From CAYLLT01 sp964384465 (GTDB lineage: Bacteria; Planctomycetota; Phycisphaerae; UBA1845; PWPN01), in contig CAYLLT010000017.1 in assembly GCA_964384465.1 (NCBI GenBank), positions 1 to 64,000 on the forward strand: 64,000 nucleotides of DNA, read 5' to 3'. The position numbers were made by a program, and so were the translations under genes. Positions 34,593 to 43,468 of the stretch are shown here, piece by piece. How positions within the stretch are numbered: the first letter of the stretch is position 1; every line of letters starts with the position of its first letter. The notes below the pieces were generated by a model. It searched no databases. It saw only the letters and a program-made list of their open reading frames with translations, and was not told the DNA's origin.

Positions 34593-37358
34593 ATGGCGAC
34601 AGGCCCGAAAACAGAAGACCTTCGCAAGCTCATTTCCAGGCTGGACCCCGGCGCCATACATTATTTCCAGGGGGCGACCAACCTGTGCGTCTCGCGAACG
34701 CATTTCGATATCGCGCCGGAGCACCTGCTGCTGCGGCTGCTCGATGAAACGACCGGCGATACCGCCAAGATATTCAATACGTTCAAGGTCGATCGCGGCC
34801 CGGTCCGCCGGGCGCTCCAGCAGATCCTGGAAGAGGCGCCCGCCGGTCATCGCGGGCGGCCGGTGCTCTCGCCCAAGCTGGTCGAGCTGTTCCAGTCGGC
34901 GGCGGTGCTGGCGGACGAGCTCGGCTTCGATCAGATCCGCACGGGCCTGATCGTGCTCGCGTTCGCGCTGAACCCGGCGCACACGCGCGTGGGCGAGTTC
35001 ACGCCGGAGCTGGAGCGGATTGACGCCGACCAGTTGCGCGATCATTTTCAGGAGATCATCGGCGAGACTCCGGGGCAGGCGGCGGCCGGTGCCGCGGAAG
35101 CGGGCCCGTCGGGGCCGGGCGGCGCACTGGAGCAGTTCACCATCGATCTGACCGCCAAAGCGCACGCCGGCGGGATCGACCCGGTCTTCGGGCGCGATCA
35201 GGAAATCCGCCAGATGATCGATATCTTCGCCCGGCGGCGAAAGAACAACCCCATCCTGGTCGGCGAGCCGGGCACGGGCAAGACCGCAATCGTGGAAGGG
35301 TTGGCCCTGCGCATCGTCAAAGGAGACGTGCCACCCGCGCTCAAGGGCGTGAAGTTGATCGTGCTTGACCTAGGTCTCTTGCAGGCCGGCGCCGGCGTGA
35401 AGGGCGAGTTCGAGAACCGCCTCAAGAACGTCATCAAGGAGATCAAGGCCAGCAGCGTGCCCGTGATCACGTTCATCGACGAAGCGCATACGCTGATCGG
35501 CGCGGGCGGCGCCGCCGGCGGAAGCGATGCCGCCAACCTGCTGAAGCCCGCCCTGGCCCGCGGCGAACTGCGCACCGTCGCCGCCACCACCTGGGCCGAA
35601 TACAAGAAATACTTCGAGAAGGATGCCGCCCTCGAGCGCCGCTTTCAGCTCGTCCGCTGCGACGAGCCGTCGATCGAAAGCACGGTGGTGATGCTCCGCG
35701 GCCTCAAGCAGCACTACGAAAAGCACCACAAGGTCATCATTCTGGACGAAGCCGTTGCGGCCGCCGCCCAGCTCTCGAAACGCTACATCAGCGGGCGGTT
35801 TCTGCCCGATAAAGCCGTCGATCTGCTGGACACCGCATCGGCCCGCGTAGCGGTCGCGCTGAGCACGCGCCCCGGCCCGCTGGAGGACTTGGACCGCCAG
35901 ATCGGCCATCTTGAAACCGCGATCGCCGCGATCCAGCGCGATGAGGCCGGCGGCATCACCGCCGAAGAAGGCGTGCTGAACGAGCTACAGACTTCTCGCG
36001 AACGAATCATCAAAGAGCGCGAGCAGGTCGAGGCCCGCTGGCAAAAGGAACTCGCCGCCGTCCGCCGCGTGCACGAGCTGCGCGATCAGCTTCGCGCCTT
36101 TCAGCCGGAAGAAGAAAGCAGTGAGAAAAAATCAGATGGCAAAGATGGCGAACCGGCACCCGATCAGAGCCGCGCCCGCAAGGAAGCGGTCGGCGGCACA
36201 CCGCCCCCCGATGGTCGCGGTTCGGTCGATGAAACCGAAATTCGCAAGCAAATCGACGCCGCCATGAAGGACCTCGCGGCGATCCAGGGTCACGATCCGC
36301 TGCTGCATCCGCACGTGGATGCCTCCGCCGTCGCCGCTGTCGTCTCCGATTGGACCGGCATCCCCGTCGGCAAAATGGTCCGCGACGAGATCGCCGCCAT
36401 GCTGGTCATGGAAGACCGTCTGCGCACGCGCGTCGTCGGCCAGGACCACGCGCTCAAGACCGTCGCGCACAAGCTGCGGACGGCCAAGTCCGGACTCGGC
36501 AACCCGGCCCAGCCGATGGGCGTGTTCCTGCTGGTCGGCCCCAGCGGCGTGGGCAAAACCGAACTCGCCCTGGCCGCGGCGGATCTGCTCTTCGGCGGCG
36601 ACCGCTTCCTCACCACCATCAACATGTCCGAGTTCATGGAGCAGCACACCGTCTCGCAGCTCAAAGGCTCGCCGCCGGGCTACGTCGGCTACGGCGAGGG
36701 CGGCGTATTGACCGAAGCCGTCCGCCAGCATCCATATTCGGTGCTGCTGCTCGACGAGGTGGAAAAAGCGCACCCGGACGTGCTGAATCTTTTCTACCAG
36801 GTGTTCGACAAAGGCACGCTCGCCGACGGCGAAGGCCGCGTCATCGACTTCAAGAACACGGTCATCTTCCTGACCAGCAATCTCGGCACCGACGTGATCC
36901 AGGGCATGTGCGAATCGGGCGAACCGGTGGATGCCGATGCGCTCAAAGAGGCGATTTACCCGCACCTGCGGAACCATTTCAAGCCGGCGTTGCTGGCCCG
37001 CATGACCATCGTGCCGTTCCTGACCATCGGGCCGGAGGTGATGAAGACGATCGCCCGCATGAAGCTCGGCAAGATCGGCGGCCGCCTGACCGCGACGCAC
37101 AAGATGGCGTTCGTCGCCGACGACGCGGTGTACGACCTCATCGCCAGCCGCTGCACGCAGGTCGATGTCGGCGCCCGCAACATCGACCACATCATCGATC
37201 AGAACGTGCTGCCGGAGCTGTCGCGGCAACTGCTGGAGAAGATGGCGTCCGAGGAGATGCCCGCTTCGGTAACGATGGGCGCGAATGACGCGGGCGAGTT
37301 TGCTTATACGTTCCAGGAGCGCGGGGCGGCTGATGCGAAGAACACAAAGGGAAAGTAA
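34593..37358 (+). CDS. tssH: T6SS disassembly ATPase TssH (ClpV)
   Basis: The 921-residue AAA+ protein has an amino-terminal Clp-N domain (HYFQGATNLCVSRTHFDIAPEHLL), AAA1 with Walker A GEPGTGKT (about residue 224), a middle domain with an inserted charged stretch (about residues 500-550, rich in Glu/Lys/Asp), and AAA2 with GPSGVGKT (about residue 649). ClpV extracts and recycles contracted TssBC sheath. RNIDHIIDQNVLPELSRQLL matches ClpV rather than ClpB. The start ATG 34593 follows AAGAGGA. Confidence 0.95.
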   Translation: MATGPKTEDLRKLISRLDPGAIHYFQGATNLCVSRTHFDIAPEHLLLRLLDETTGDTAKIFNTFKVDRGPVRRALQQILEEAPAGHRGRPVLSPKLVELFQSAAVLADELGFDQIRTGLIVLAFALNPAHTRVGEFTPELERIDADQLRDHFQEIIGETPGQAAAGAAEAGPSGPGGALEQFTIDLTAKAHAGGIDPVFGRDQEIRQMIDIFARRRKNNPILVGEPGTGKTAIVEGLALRIVKGDVPPALKGVKLIVLDLGLLQAGAGVKGEFENRLKNVIKEIKASSVPVITFIDEAHTLIGAGGAAGGSDAANLLKPALARGELRTVAATTWAEYKKYFEKDAALERRFQLVRCDEPSIESTVVMLRGLKQHYEKHHKVIILDEAVAAAAQLSKRYISGRFLPDKAVDLLDTASARVAVALSTRPGPLEDLDRQIGHLETAIAAIQRDEAGGITAEEGVLNELQTSRERIIKEREQVEARWQKELAAVRRVHELRDQLRAFQPEEESSEKKSDGKDGEPAPDQSRARKEAVGGTPPPDGRGSVDETEIRKQIDAAMKDLAAIQGHDPLLHPHVDASAVAAVVSDWTGIPVGKMVRDEIAAMLVMEDRLRTRVVGQDHALKTVAHKLRTAKSGLGNPAQPMGVFLLVGPSGVGKTELALAAADLLFGGDRFLTTINMSEFMEQHTVSQLKGSPPGYVGYGEGGVLTEAVRQHPYSVLLLDEVEKAHPDVLNLFYQVFDKGTLADGEGRVIDFKNTVIFLTSNLGTDVIQGMCESGEPVDADALKEAIYPHLRNHFKPALLARMTIVPFLTIGPEVMKTIARMKLGKIGGRLTATHKMAFVADDAVYDLIASRCTQVDVGARNIDHIIDQNVLPELSRQLLEKMASEEMPASVTMGANDAGEFAYTFQERGAADAKNTKGK

Positions 37359-37375
37359 GACGACATGAGTAGATA

Positions 37376-37460
37376 TTTCCAATTTCTAATTTCCGATTTC
37401 CGATTGAAAGACGATGCTTCGGCGCGTCTGCCAATCGGAAATCACGAAATCGGAAATAGT
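37376..37460. repeat. Heptamer repeat, family C, opposed arms (tssH-vgrG spacer)
   Basis: ATTTCCAATTTCTAATTTCC and ATTTCCGATTG on the left oppose CCAATCGGAAATCACGAAAT on the right, with about 20 bases between. This is the inverted-arm form of the GGAAATC unit seen once before tssG. Confidence 0.8.
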
Positions 37461-37483
37461 CAATGCGAACAGGAGCCGGTGCT

Positions 37484-40135
37484 ATGGCTTTAGTACGAGA
37501 CATGAGCAAGGCGCAACTGGCGTTTGAAGTCGTGGGGTTGGACATCGGCAAGCTCCAGGTCATGCGCTTCCGAGGCCAGGAGGGGCTCAACCAGCTCTAT
37601 CGCTTCGAGATCGATATGGCCGCCGTCGATGAGGGGGTGGCGCTGGCGGACATCGTCGGCAAGCCGGCCACTCTCAGCATCAACACCGCCGAAGGCGAGC
37701 GCTTCTTCCACGGCATCGTCTCCCGCTTCGAGATGACCGGCGAGACGCGCGATCAGACGTACTTCCGCGCCGAGCTGGTCCCGACGGCGTGGCTGCTGAC
37801 CCAGCGTTACAACTCGCGCATCTTTCAGGACAAGACCGTCAAGCAGATCATCACGGCGATTCTGACCGACGCCGGCATTCCCGCGGACCGTTTCAGTACC
37901 GAGGGCCTGCCGGACATCGCCTTCATGCGTCGAGAGAACTGCGTCCAGTACCGCGAGACCGATTTCAACTTCATCAGCCGCCTCTGCGAAGACGAGGGCA
38001 TCTGGTATTTCTTCGAGCAGTCGCAGGACAAGCACGTCCTGACGTTCTCCTGGACACCGGGCTCCGCCGTGCCCATTCCCGGCGATCCCGCCCTGCGCTA
38101 CATCCCCCCCACCGGCCTGAACACCGAAGCGGAGCACGTGTACCGCTTCCGCGTGGCCCAGTCGGTCCGGCTGGGCGCCGTGTCGCTCAACGACTTCAAC
38201 TTTAAGAATCCCAAGCTGAACCTGGAGGCCAAATTCGACGGGGGCCGGGACGCCGGCCTGGCGTTCATCGATTTTCCCGGCGGATACGAGTATCAAGGCG
38301 TCGGGGAGAGCATCGCCGGGATCCGTTTCCAGGAGTTCGAAGCCAGCCGCGTGGTGGCCATCGGCCAAAGCAACTGCAAGCGGCTGGGGCCGGGCAAGAT
38401 CTTTGAATTGAAGGAGCACCCCACCCCCGGCTTCAATAAGAAGTATTTCGTCACCTCCGTCCTGCACCAGGGTAAAGAGTCGGTCGCCCGCACCACCACC
38501 GGCGCGGGCGGCCGCGGGAGCATCATCGACGGCCGCGTGCATCAGGCCCTGGTCGCCGCCCGCAACAACGACAACCCGGTCATTCGCGAACTGGCCGAGG
38601 GTCTCCTGCAGGTGGCCGGCCGTTTCAAGGCCGGTGACCCCACCTCCAATCGCGCGCTCACCGGGTGGCTCTATCACGCCGGCCAGGTCTCAAAGGACCT
38701 GCCCAGCACGGCCGCGGCGTCCGGCGGCAACCCGCTGGAATGGCTGACCATCCCCAACCTGATCTCCGACATCGCGCAGTCCAGCGTGGTGGACTTTGAT
38801 GCGCCGGTTTACGACTGCCGCTTCGAGTGCGTCCCGGACACCGTAACCTTGCGTCCGCCGCGGGTGACGCCGTGGCCGGTCATGCGCGGCTGTCAGACGG
38901 CGCGGGTGGTGGGGCCGGAGGGCGAAGAAATCCAGGTGGACAAGTTCGGGCGCGTGCGCGTGCAGTTCCACTGGGACAGGCAGGGCTCGGAGAACGGGGA
39001 GCCGAAGCTTCACGGCGCCGATTCGTCCTGCTTCATCCGCGTCTGCCAGGGCTGGGCCGGCGGGCAGTACGGCATGATGTTCATCCCGCGCATCGGCCAG
39101 GAAGTCGTCGTCGATTTCCTGGAAGGCAACCCGGACAACCCGATCATCATCGGCCGCGTCTTCAACGCCGACCACATGCCGCCGTACCCGCTGCCCGAAC
39201 ACAAGACCCGCAGCGTGATCAAGACCAACAGCAGCAAAGACGGCAAGGGAAACAACGAAATCCGCTTCGAAGATCTCAAGGACAAGGAGCAGCTCTTCAT
39301 CCAGGCCCAGCGGCAGATGGACCTGCGGGTGAAGGCCAGCCATTTCCACACCGTCGGCGGCAGCTACCACCTGATCGTCGGCGGCGAATACAAAGGCGAG
39401 CTTTCCGGCGAATACCGCCAGAAGGTGTTCAAGGCCAAGCACGTCCACATCCGCGGCGAGCAGCGCACCCTGATTGATGAGAACGACAGTTTCAGGGTCG
39501 TTGAGAACCAGTTCATCGACGTCGGCAGGTCTCACAGAATCGCTGTAGGCTGGGATGAGTCCATGTGGGTCGGTAAAAACCAGAAAACCGAGGTCGGGCT
39601 GACGTCGCACCTGAAAGCGACGGACGTGAAGATCGAGGCCACCGGCACGATCGAGTTGAGCAGCGGCGGCAACAGCGTTGTGATCTGCCCGGCGGGCGTT
39701 TACATCGTGGGCACTACGGTCTTCATCAACAGCGGCCCCGGCCCCACTGTCCCGGCGGTCGAAGGCGGCGAAGGACCCGCCGCGCCCGAAGAGCCGGGCG
39801 CCGCCGACAGTTCCGAGCCGGGCAAGGACACGCGCTACACCGGGCCGGGCCTCGCGCCTCCGCCGCTGCCGGCGATACCGGAAGTTCCCGGTCACGACTT
39901 CCCGCCGGACACGCCGCCGGTCACCACCTTCATCGACATCAAGTTGATCGACAAGGAAGGCAAGCCGGTGCCGAACGAGCCGTTCCGCGTGAAGGACTCC
40001 GCCGGGCAGTCTCACAACGGCTCGCTGGACGAAAACGGCTTCGCGCACGTCGATCCGGTCGCGCCGGGCGACTGCGAAATCCGGTTCCCGCGCCGGGACC
40101 TCACCGTGTGGCGGCGAGCGGGAGCCCCGGCTTGA
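37484..40135 (+). CDS. vgrG: VgrG spike protein with a C-terminal beta domain
   Basis: The 883-residue protein has the gp27-like domain (residues 1-430; CEDEGIWYFFEQS), the gp5 OB fold (FGRVRVQFHWDR and CFIRVCQGWAG about residue 490), the beta-helix spike (VGGSYHLIVGGEYKGELSGE, to about residue 755), a Pro/Gly-rich linker and a carboxy-terminal transthyretin-like domain (FIDIKLIDKEGKPVPNEPFR). That last domain recurs in downstream proteins and probably docks cargo or PAAR. The ATG at 37484 follows AGGAG. The gene links the structural genes to the cargo island. Confidence 0.93.
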   Translation: MALVRDMSKAQLAFEVVGLDIGKLQVMRFRGQEGLNQLYRFEIDMAAVDEGVALADIVGKPATLSINTAEGERFFHGIVSRFEMTGETRDQTYFRAELVPTAWLLTQRYNSRIFQDKTVKQIITAILTDAGIPADRFSTEGLPDIAFMRRENCVQYRETDFNFISRLCEDEGIWYFFEQSQDKHVLTFSWTPGSAVPIPGDPALRYIPPTGLNTEAEHVYRFRVAQSVRLGAVSLNDFNFKNPKLNLEAKFDGGRDAGLAFIDFPGGYEYQGVGESIAGIRFQEFEASRVVAIGQSNCKRLGPGKIFELKEHPTPGFNKKYFVTSVLHQGKESVARTTTGAGGRGSIIDGRVHQALVAARNNDNPVIRELAEGLLQVAGRFKAGDPTSNRALTGWLYHAGQVSKDLPSTAAASGGNPLEWLTIPNLISDIAQSSVVDFDAPVYDCRFECVPDTVTLRPPRVTPWPVMRGCQTARVVGPEGEEIQVDKFGRVRVQFHWDRQGSENGEPKLHGADSSCFIRVCQGWAGGQYGMMFIPRIGQEVVVDFLEGNPDNPIIIGRVFNADHMPPYPLPEHKTRSVIKTNSSKDGKGNNEIRFEDLKDKEQLFIQAQRQMDLRVKASHFHTVGGSYHLIVGGEYKGELSGEYRQKVFKAKHVHIRGEQRTLIDENDSFRVVENQFIDVGRSHRIAVGWDESMWVGKNQKTEVGLTSHLKATDVKIEATGTIELSSGGNSVVICPAGVYIVGTTVFINSGPGPTVPAVEGGEGPAAPEEPGAADSSEPGKDTRYTGPGLAPPPLPAIPEVPGHDFPPDTPPVTTFIDIKLIDKEGKPVPNEPFRVKDSAGQSHNGSLDENGFAHVDPVAPGDCEIRFPRRDLTVWRRAGAPA

Positions 40136-40162
40136 TAAGCTCACGAAGGAGACACAGCAAAT

Positions 40163-40243
40163 GCAACCGCAGAGTCGCAGAGAGCGCAGAGAAAAAAACT
40201 TGGTTCCTCCTCCGATCTCTGCGCCTCTGCGGTTAATCGTGTC
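40163..40243. repeat. CGCAGAG-type palindromic repeat downstream of vgrG
   Basis: AACCGCAGAGTCGCAGAGAG on the left opposes CTCTGCGCCTCTGCGGTTAA on the right. It fills most of the spacer between vgrG and the first metzincin-like gene. Confidence 0.7.
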
Positions 40244-40282
40244 GAGTTCCGCGTCTATGGGGTGAACGAGGGAAGGGTTGAG

Positions 40283-42508
40283 ATGATTTTCACAGCGCAA
40301 AAGCTCATATCGATGTGCGAAATAGCGATCCGAAGCGGTTTCGCCAACTGTGACCGTCTGCGCTCGATCAACGCCGGCAACGGGCACATGGTCGGCCGGG
40401 CCCGCCTCACGGCCGGCGATCAGGTTATTGTTCCCCCTCGGCAGGAACGTGTCGAGCGCGGCCCGACCGGGACGCTGCACACCTTTCAGCTCGATCAGGA
40501 ATTCCTGCCCCGCATCGAGTTCATCCGCGAGGACGGGCACGGCTACGGCCGGAACAATCCACCCATGGACGCGGCCGAGCAGCAGAAGCGCGGCGGCAAC
40601 TTCCGCCCGGAGATGGACCCGGTGATCAACGAGCTGAATCTGACGAACTATGTTGCCAACCGCGGCGGAACCAACGCGGTCACCAACAATTTTCCGCGGG
40701 ACGACGCCGCCGGGTTTGCCTTCGTTCAGGTTGGCTCCGACGATCCCGACCATTTCAAGGTGCAGGTCATCGCGCCGCGCATTCCCGCCGCGCGGACCGA
40801 GGTCGAGGTCACGCTCATCGCGCTCAAGCCGCACTATTTCAAAAAAACTGTTAACGGGAAGGACTTCGTGGAGCATGCCCCGCGGTTCTACACGCGCCCC
40901 GCGGACGCACCGGCTGGGGGGATACCGCGGCGAGTGACGGTCAAATGCCGCCGCATCGGCAAGACGGATTTCTTTCGATCTCCCTATCTGCGCCTCGTGC
41001 CTACCGATTCGGACCGGACGGCACGCCCCAACCAGTTCCTTCTGGTCTCGGACTATTTTGACGAACCGGGCGCGCCCAACCACGAGAAGTTCTACATCGA
41101 AATCCTGCACCAGAAGGTGGAAGCCGAGGCCCTGCTCGCCGCCTGCAAACGCACCGGCCCGGAGCATTGCGGCGTCTACAAGATCGTCGACGTCAACCCC
41201 GGCCAGGCGCTGCACATCGCCATCCACGGCGTCAACGATGGGTCATCGACGCTGGCCGAGATGCGCGAGGCCGTCTTTCGATGGACGCGGCGGGTCTACG
41301 CTCCCGCGCAGTGCCGGCCGGTCCTCGACCTGGCGGAGTTGAGACCCGCTCCCACAAACATTCTGTCCATCGCCAACCTCGACGCTGCGACCGCCGGACG
41401 TCACGCATCCGGCAAGACGAAGCCGGACGCCAAAGGCAAGCGCGCTGATTCGCAGATGACCTTCACCGTCGATGGAAACGCCGTCACGGTTCCGCTTCGT
41501 GCCGGCAACTCGCCGCTGCTCACGTCGATCGCCATCACCAACGCCATCAACAGCGTACCCGCGCTGGCCGGGTTCACCGTGGCCACCCACGCGGCCCAGC
41601 GTGAGAATTTTACGCCGGTCCGCAATCAGCGCAGCACACCCACGGACATCATCATCATGCGTCCGCCTCCGGCCGGCGGCGGGCCGCCGCAGCCGGCCAA
41701 TGTGCGCGGGGCCACCTCGAACGACGCCCCGATCGGCAAAATCGGCGGCCAGACGCTGGAATCCATCTCCAGCCTGGTGGACGGCTCCAACAACTTCCCG
41801 GCGGGCTTCCCCGTCGGCAACGGATCTTTGCAGCAGCGAGCGCTGCGATCCACCTACTTTACGCCGGATTGCATTAACGTGTACCTGATGGGCGCGAACG
41901 CCATCACCGCCAAGGGAATCTCCGGCACGTTCGACGGCTGGTCCCCGTGGGGCAGCTTCACGCCGGGGGGCAAGATCAAGGCGAACATCACCGCCGTGGG
42001 GCCGAGCGTCTTCATGCGTTGCGCCTCGGCCGCGAGCGGCGGTTCCTCCTCTATTCGGCGGCCCCTGGTCCTTCCGCACGAGATCGGACACCCCCTCTTC
42101 CATGTGGTCCACACGAAACCGCCGACGCCCTTGAAGGACGCCCCCCCGGCGGCGGCAACCGGCGCGCGAAGTGTGGAAATCATGGACCCCGCGGGCCTCG
42201 ATAACGTGGACGCGGTCGATATGTGCAGGCACATCGCCGACCGGCCGATCAAGGTGGGTTACGACCTGTTGGAACTCCTCCCCAACACGACGGTCCTGGA
42301 CGGGACCACGGCGCCGGCACGGAGCACGCCCGTGGATCGCCTGCATCAGGTGGGCTCCCGCTTCAATATCATCCGTGGAGATACGGTCGTGCCCTTCGAT
42401 GGCGCAGCGCCCACGCTTCCGAATAATCCGCCGCAGCATGTGCCGCGTCGCCCGCCGACATCGCCGGGTGTCATTCCGCCGGCACCTGACCAGCCGGACA
42501 TCGTTTGA
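40283..42508 (+). CDS. Predicted T6SS effector: metzincin-like zinc protease, copy 1
   Basis: The 741-residue protein has a LysM-like amino terminus (CDRLRSINAGNGHM through TAGDQVIVPPRQ) and, in its carboxy-terminal third, a metzincin-like plan. A WTRRVYAPAQCRPVLDLAEL strand is followed by TPDCINVYLMGANA, then PHEIGHPLFHVVH (HExxH from residue 599, further His at +8 and +11), then a VEIMDP Met-turn 35 residues after the first His. Together these support a secreted zinc peptidase. No signal peptide is seen, as expected for T6SS cargo. It lies after vgrG and has a close relative at 43469-45679. Substrate unknown; protease call inferred. Confidence 0.7.
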   Translation: MIFTAQKLISMCEIAIRSGFANCDRLRSINAGNGHMVGRARLTAGDQVIVPPRQERVERGPTGTLHTFQLDQEFLPRIEFIREDGHGYGRNNPPMDAAEQQKRGGNFRPEMDPVINELNLTNYVANRGGTNAVTNNFPRDDAAGFAFVQVGSDDPDHFKVQVIAPRIPAARTEVEVTLIALKPHYFKKTVNGKDFVEHAPRFYTRPADAPAGGIPRRVTVKCRRIGKTDFFRSPYLRLVPTDSDRTARPNQFLLVSDYFDEPGAPNHEKFYIEILHQKVEAEALLAACKRTGPEHCGVYKIVDVNPGQALHIAIHGVNDGSSTLAEMREAVFRWTRRVYAPAQCRPVLDLAELRPAPTNILSIANLDAATAGRHASGKTKPDAKGKRADSQMTFTVDGNAVTVPLRAGNSPLLTSIAITNAINSVPALAGFTVATHAAQRENFTPVRNQRSTPTDIIIMRPPPAGGGPPQPANVRGATSNDAPIGKIGGQTLESISSLVDGSNNFPAGFPVGNGSLQQRALRSTYFTPDCINVYLMGANAITAKGISGTFDGWSPWGSFTPGGKIKANITAVGPSVFMRCASAASGGSSSIRRPLVLPHEIGHPLFHVVHTKPPTPLKDAPPAAATGARSVEIMDPAGLDNVDAVDMCRHIADRPIKVGYDLLELLPNTTVLDGTTAPARSTPVDRLHQVGSRFNIIRGDTVVPFDGAAPTLPNNPPQHVPRRPPTSPGVIPPAPDQPDIV

Positions 42509-42520
42509 CGGAGCTTGATT

Positions 42521-43447
42521 ATGACCGAGACAACGCTGCCAACTTATCACGACTATGTGCCGGACGCGGAAGGCCGCGATCAGATTATGGGCTACGTGCA
42601 CTTTCACCCGCATGGCGGCGGGCCTCCGCGCGTGCCTCCGCGCGTTCGCACCAGCGTGGTCGAATCCGTGCTCAACGACGAGGTCAAGCCCGGCCTTAAG
42701 CCAGAGGGAATTCAGTTCGCGGCCAATGTCGCCCGCTTCTACCGTATCAATGCGGTGGCCGGGAAATTCCTCAGCCTCTTGCAGCGCCACGAGAAGGGCG
42801 TGACGGACATTCTGGCCGCTCTGGCCGCGGTGCGCGCGGCCGCCGACCTTGGCGATAAAACGCAGCTTGCCGCCGCCGAGCAATACTATGGCTACCTGCT
42901 GCGGCAAAACCCGCTGGAAGAGTTCGCCGACGCCGCGATCGAAACCGTTTTCGACCTCTCCGATGCGGTCAATGAAAAACTGGTTGACGAAGCGCTCAAT
43001 AAGCGCATCGAGGCGCTCAAAGCTCACACCGACGAGCGCTCGCAGGATGCACGCAACAAGCTGGCGATGCAATCGGCGGCCTCACTGCCCATCACAGTCG
43101 AAGCCCGGGCCCAAAAGAACAAGATGCTCGCGCAGACTGACGCCAAGGCGCGAGCGACCGAATTGGCCGTCGCATACGTCGGGATCGACGATCCCGGGGG
43201 AGTGGATTGGCGGATATGGGGCTCGTACGCATTGCGCGAGGAACTCCTGAAATCGGGGGATGCCCTGCTGGTCGCCGCCTTCGAGGCCGCAGGTGCGAAA
43301 ATCCCCGCCGATGGCGAGGAGGACGACATCGACAACATGAAGGCCGCCGCCGCACGTGCGATCGCTTATTTCGGCGGCAAGTTGGACGAGCAGCATCAGG
43401 AGTGGATCGCCAAGGACAAGGTTTCGCCGCTGCCCCTGGAAGGGTGA
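42521..43447 (+). CDS. Partner of metzincin-like effector, copy 1 (immunity or chaperone candidate)
   Basis: I do not recognise this 308-residue protein. It lies 12 bases after the metzincin-like gene and its relative follows the second copy in the same way. It has an amino-terminal segment rich in His/Pro/Gly (HFHPHGGGPPRVPPRVR) followed by an all-helical body (VARFYRINAVAGKFLSLLQR). No signal peptide or membrane helix is seen, so it would act in the cytoplasm. Strict pairing suggests an immunity protein, a chaperone or a co-delivered subunit; the sequence does not decide. ATG 42521 has GGAG eight bases upstream. Confidence 0.6.
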   Translation: MTETTLPTYHDYVPDAEGRDQIMGYVHFHPHGGGPPRVPPRVRTSVVESVLNDEVKPGLKPEGIQFAANVARFYRINAVAGKFLSLLQRHEKGVTDILAALAAVRAAADLGDKTQLAAAEQYYGYLLRQNPLEEFADAAIETVFDLSDAVNEKLVDEALNKRIEALKAHTDERSQDARNKLAMQSAASLPITVEARAQKNKMLAQTDAKARATELAVAYVGIDDPGGVDWRIWGSYALREELLKSGDALLVAAFEAAGAKIPADGEEDDIDNMKAAAARAIAYFGGKLDEQHQEWIAKDKVSPLPLEG

Positions 43448-43468
43448 TGCGGGAACGAGAGGGATGTG

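Noticed and set aside
38690..41227. An 845-codon minus-strand frame opposite vgrG and the first metzincin-like gene
   Set aside because: It overlaps vgrG, whose domains are unmistakable, and shows no motif of its own.
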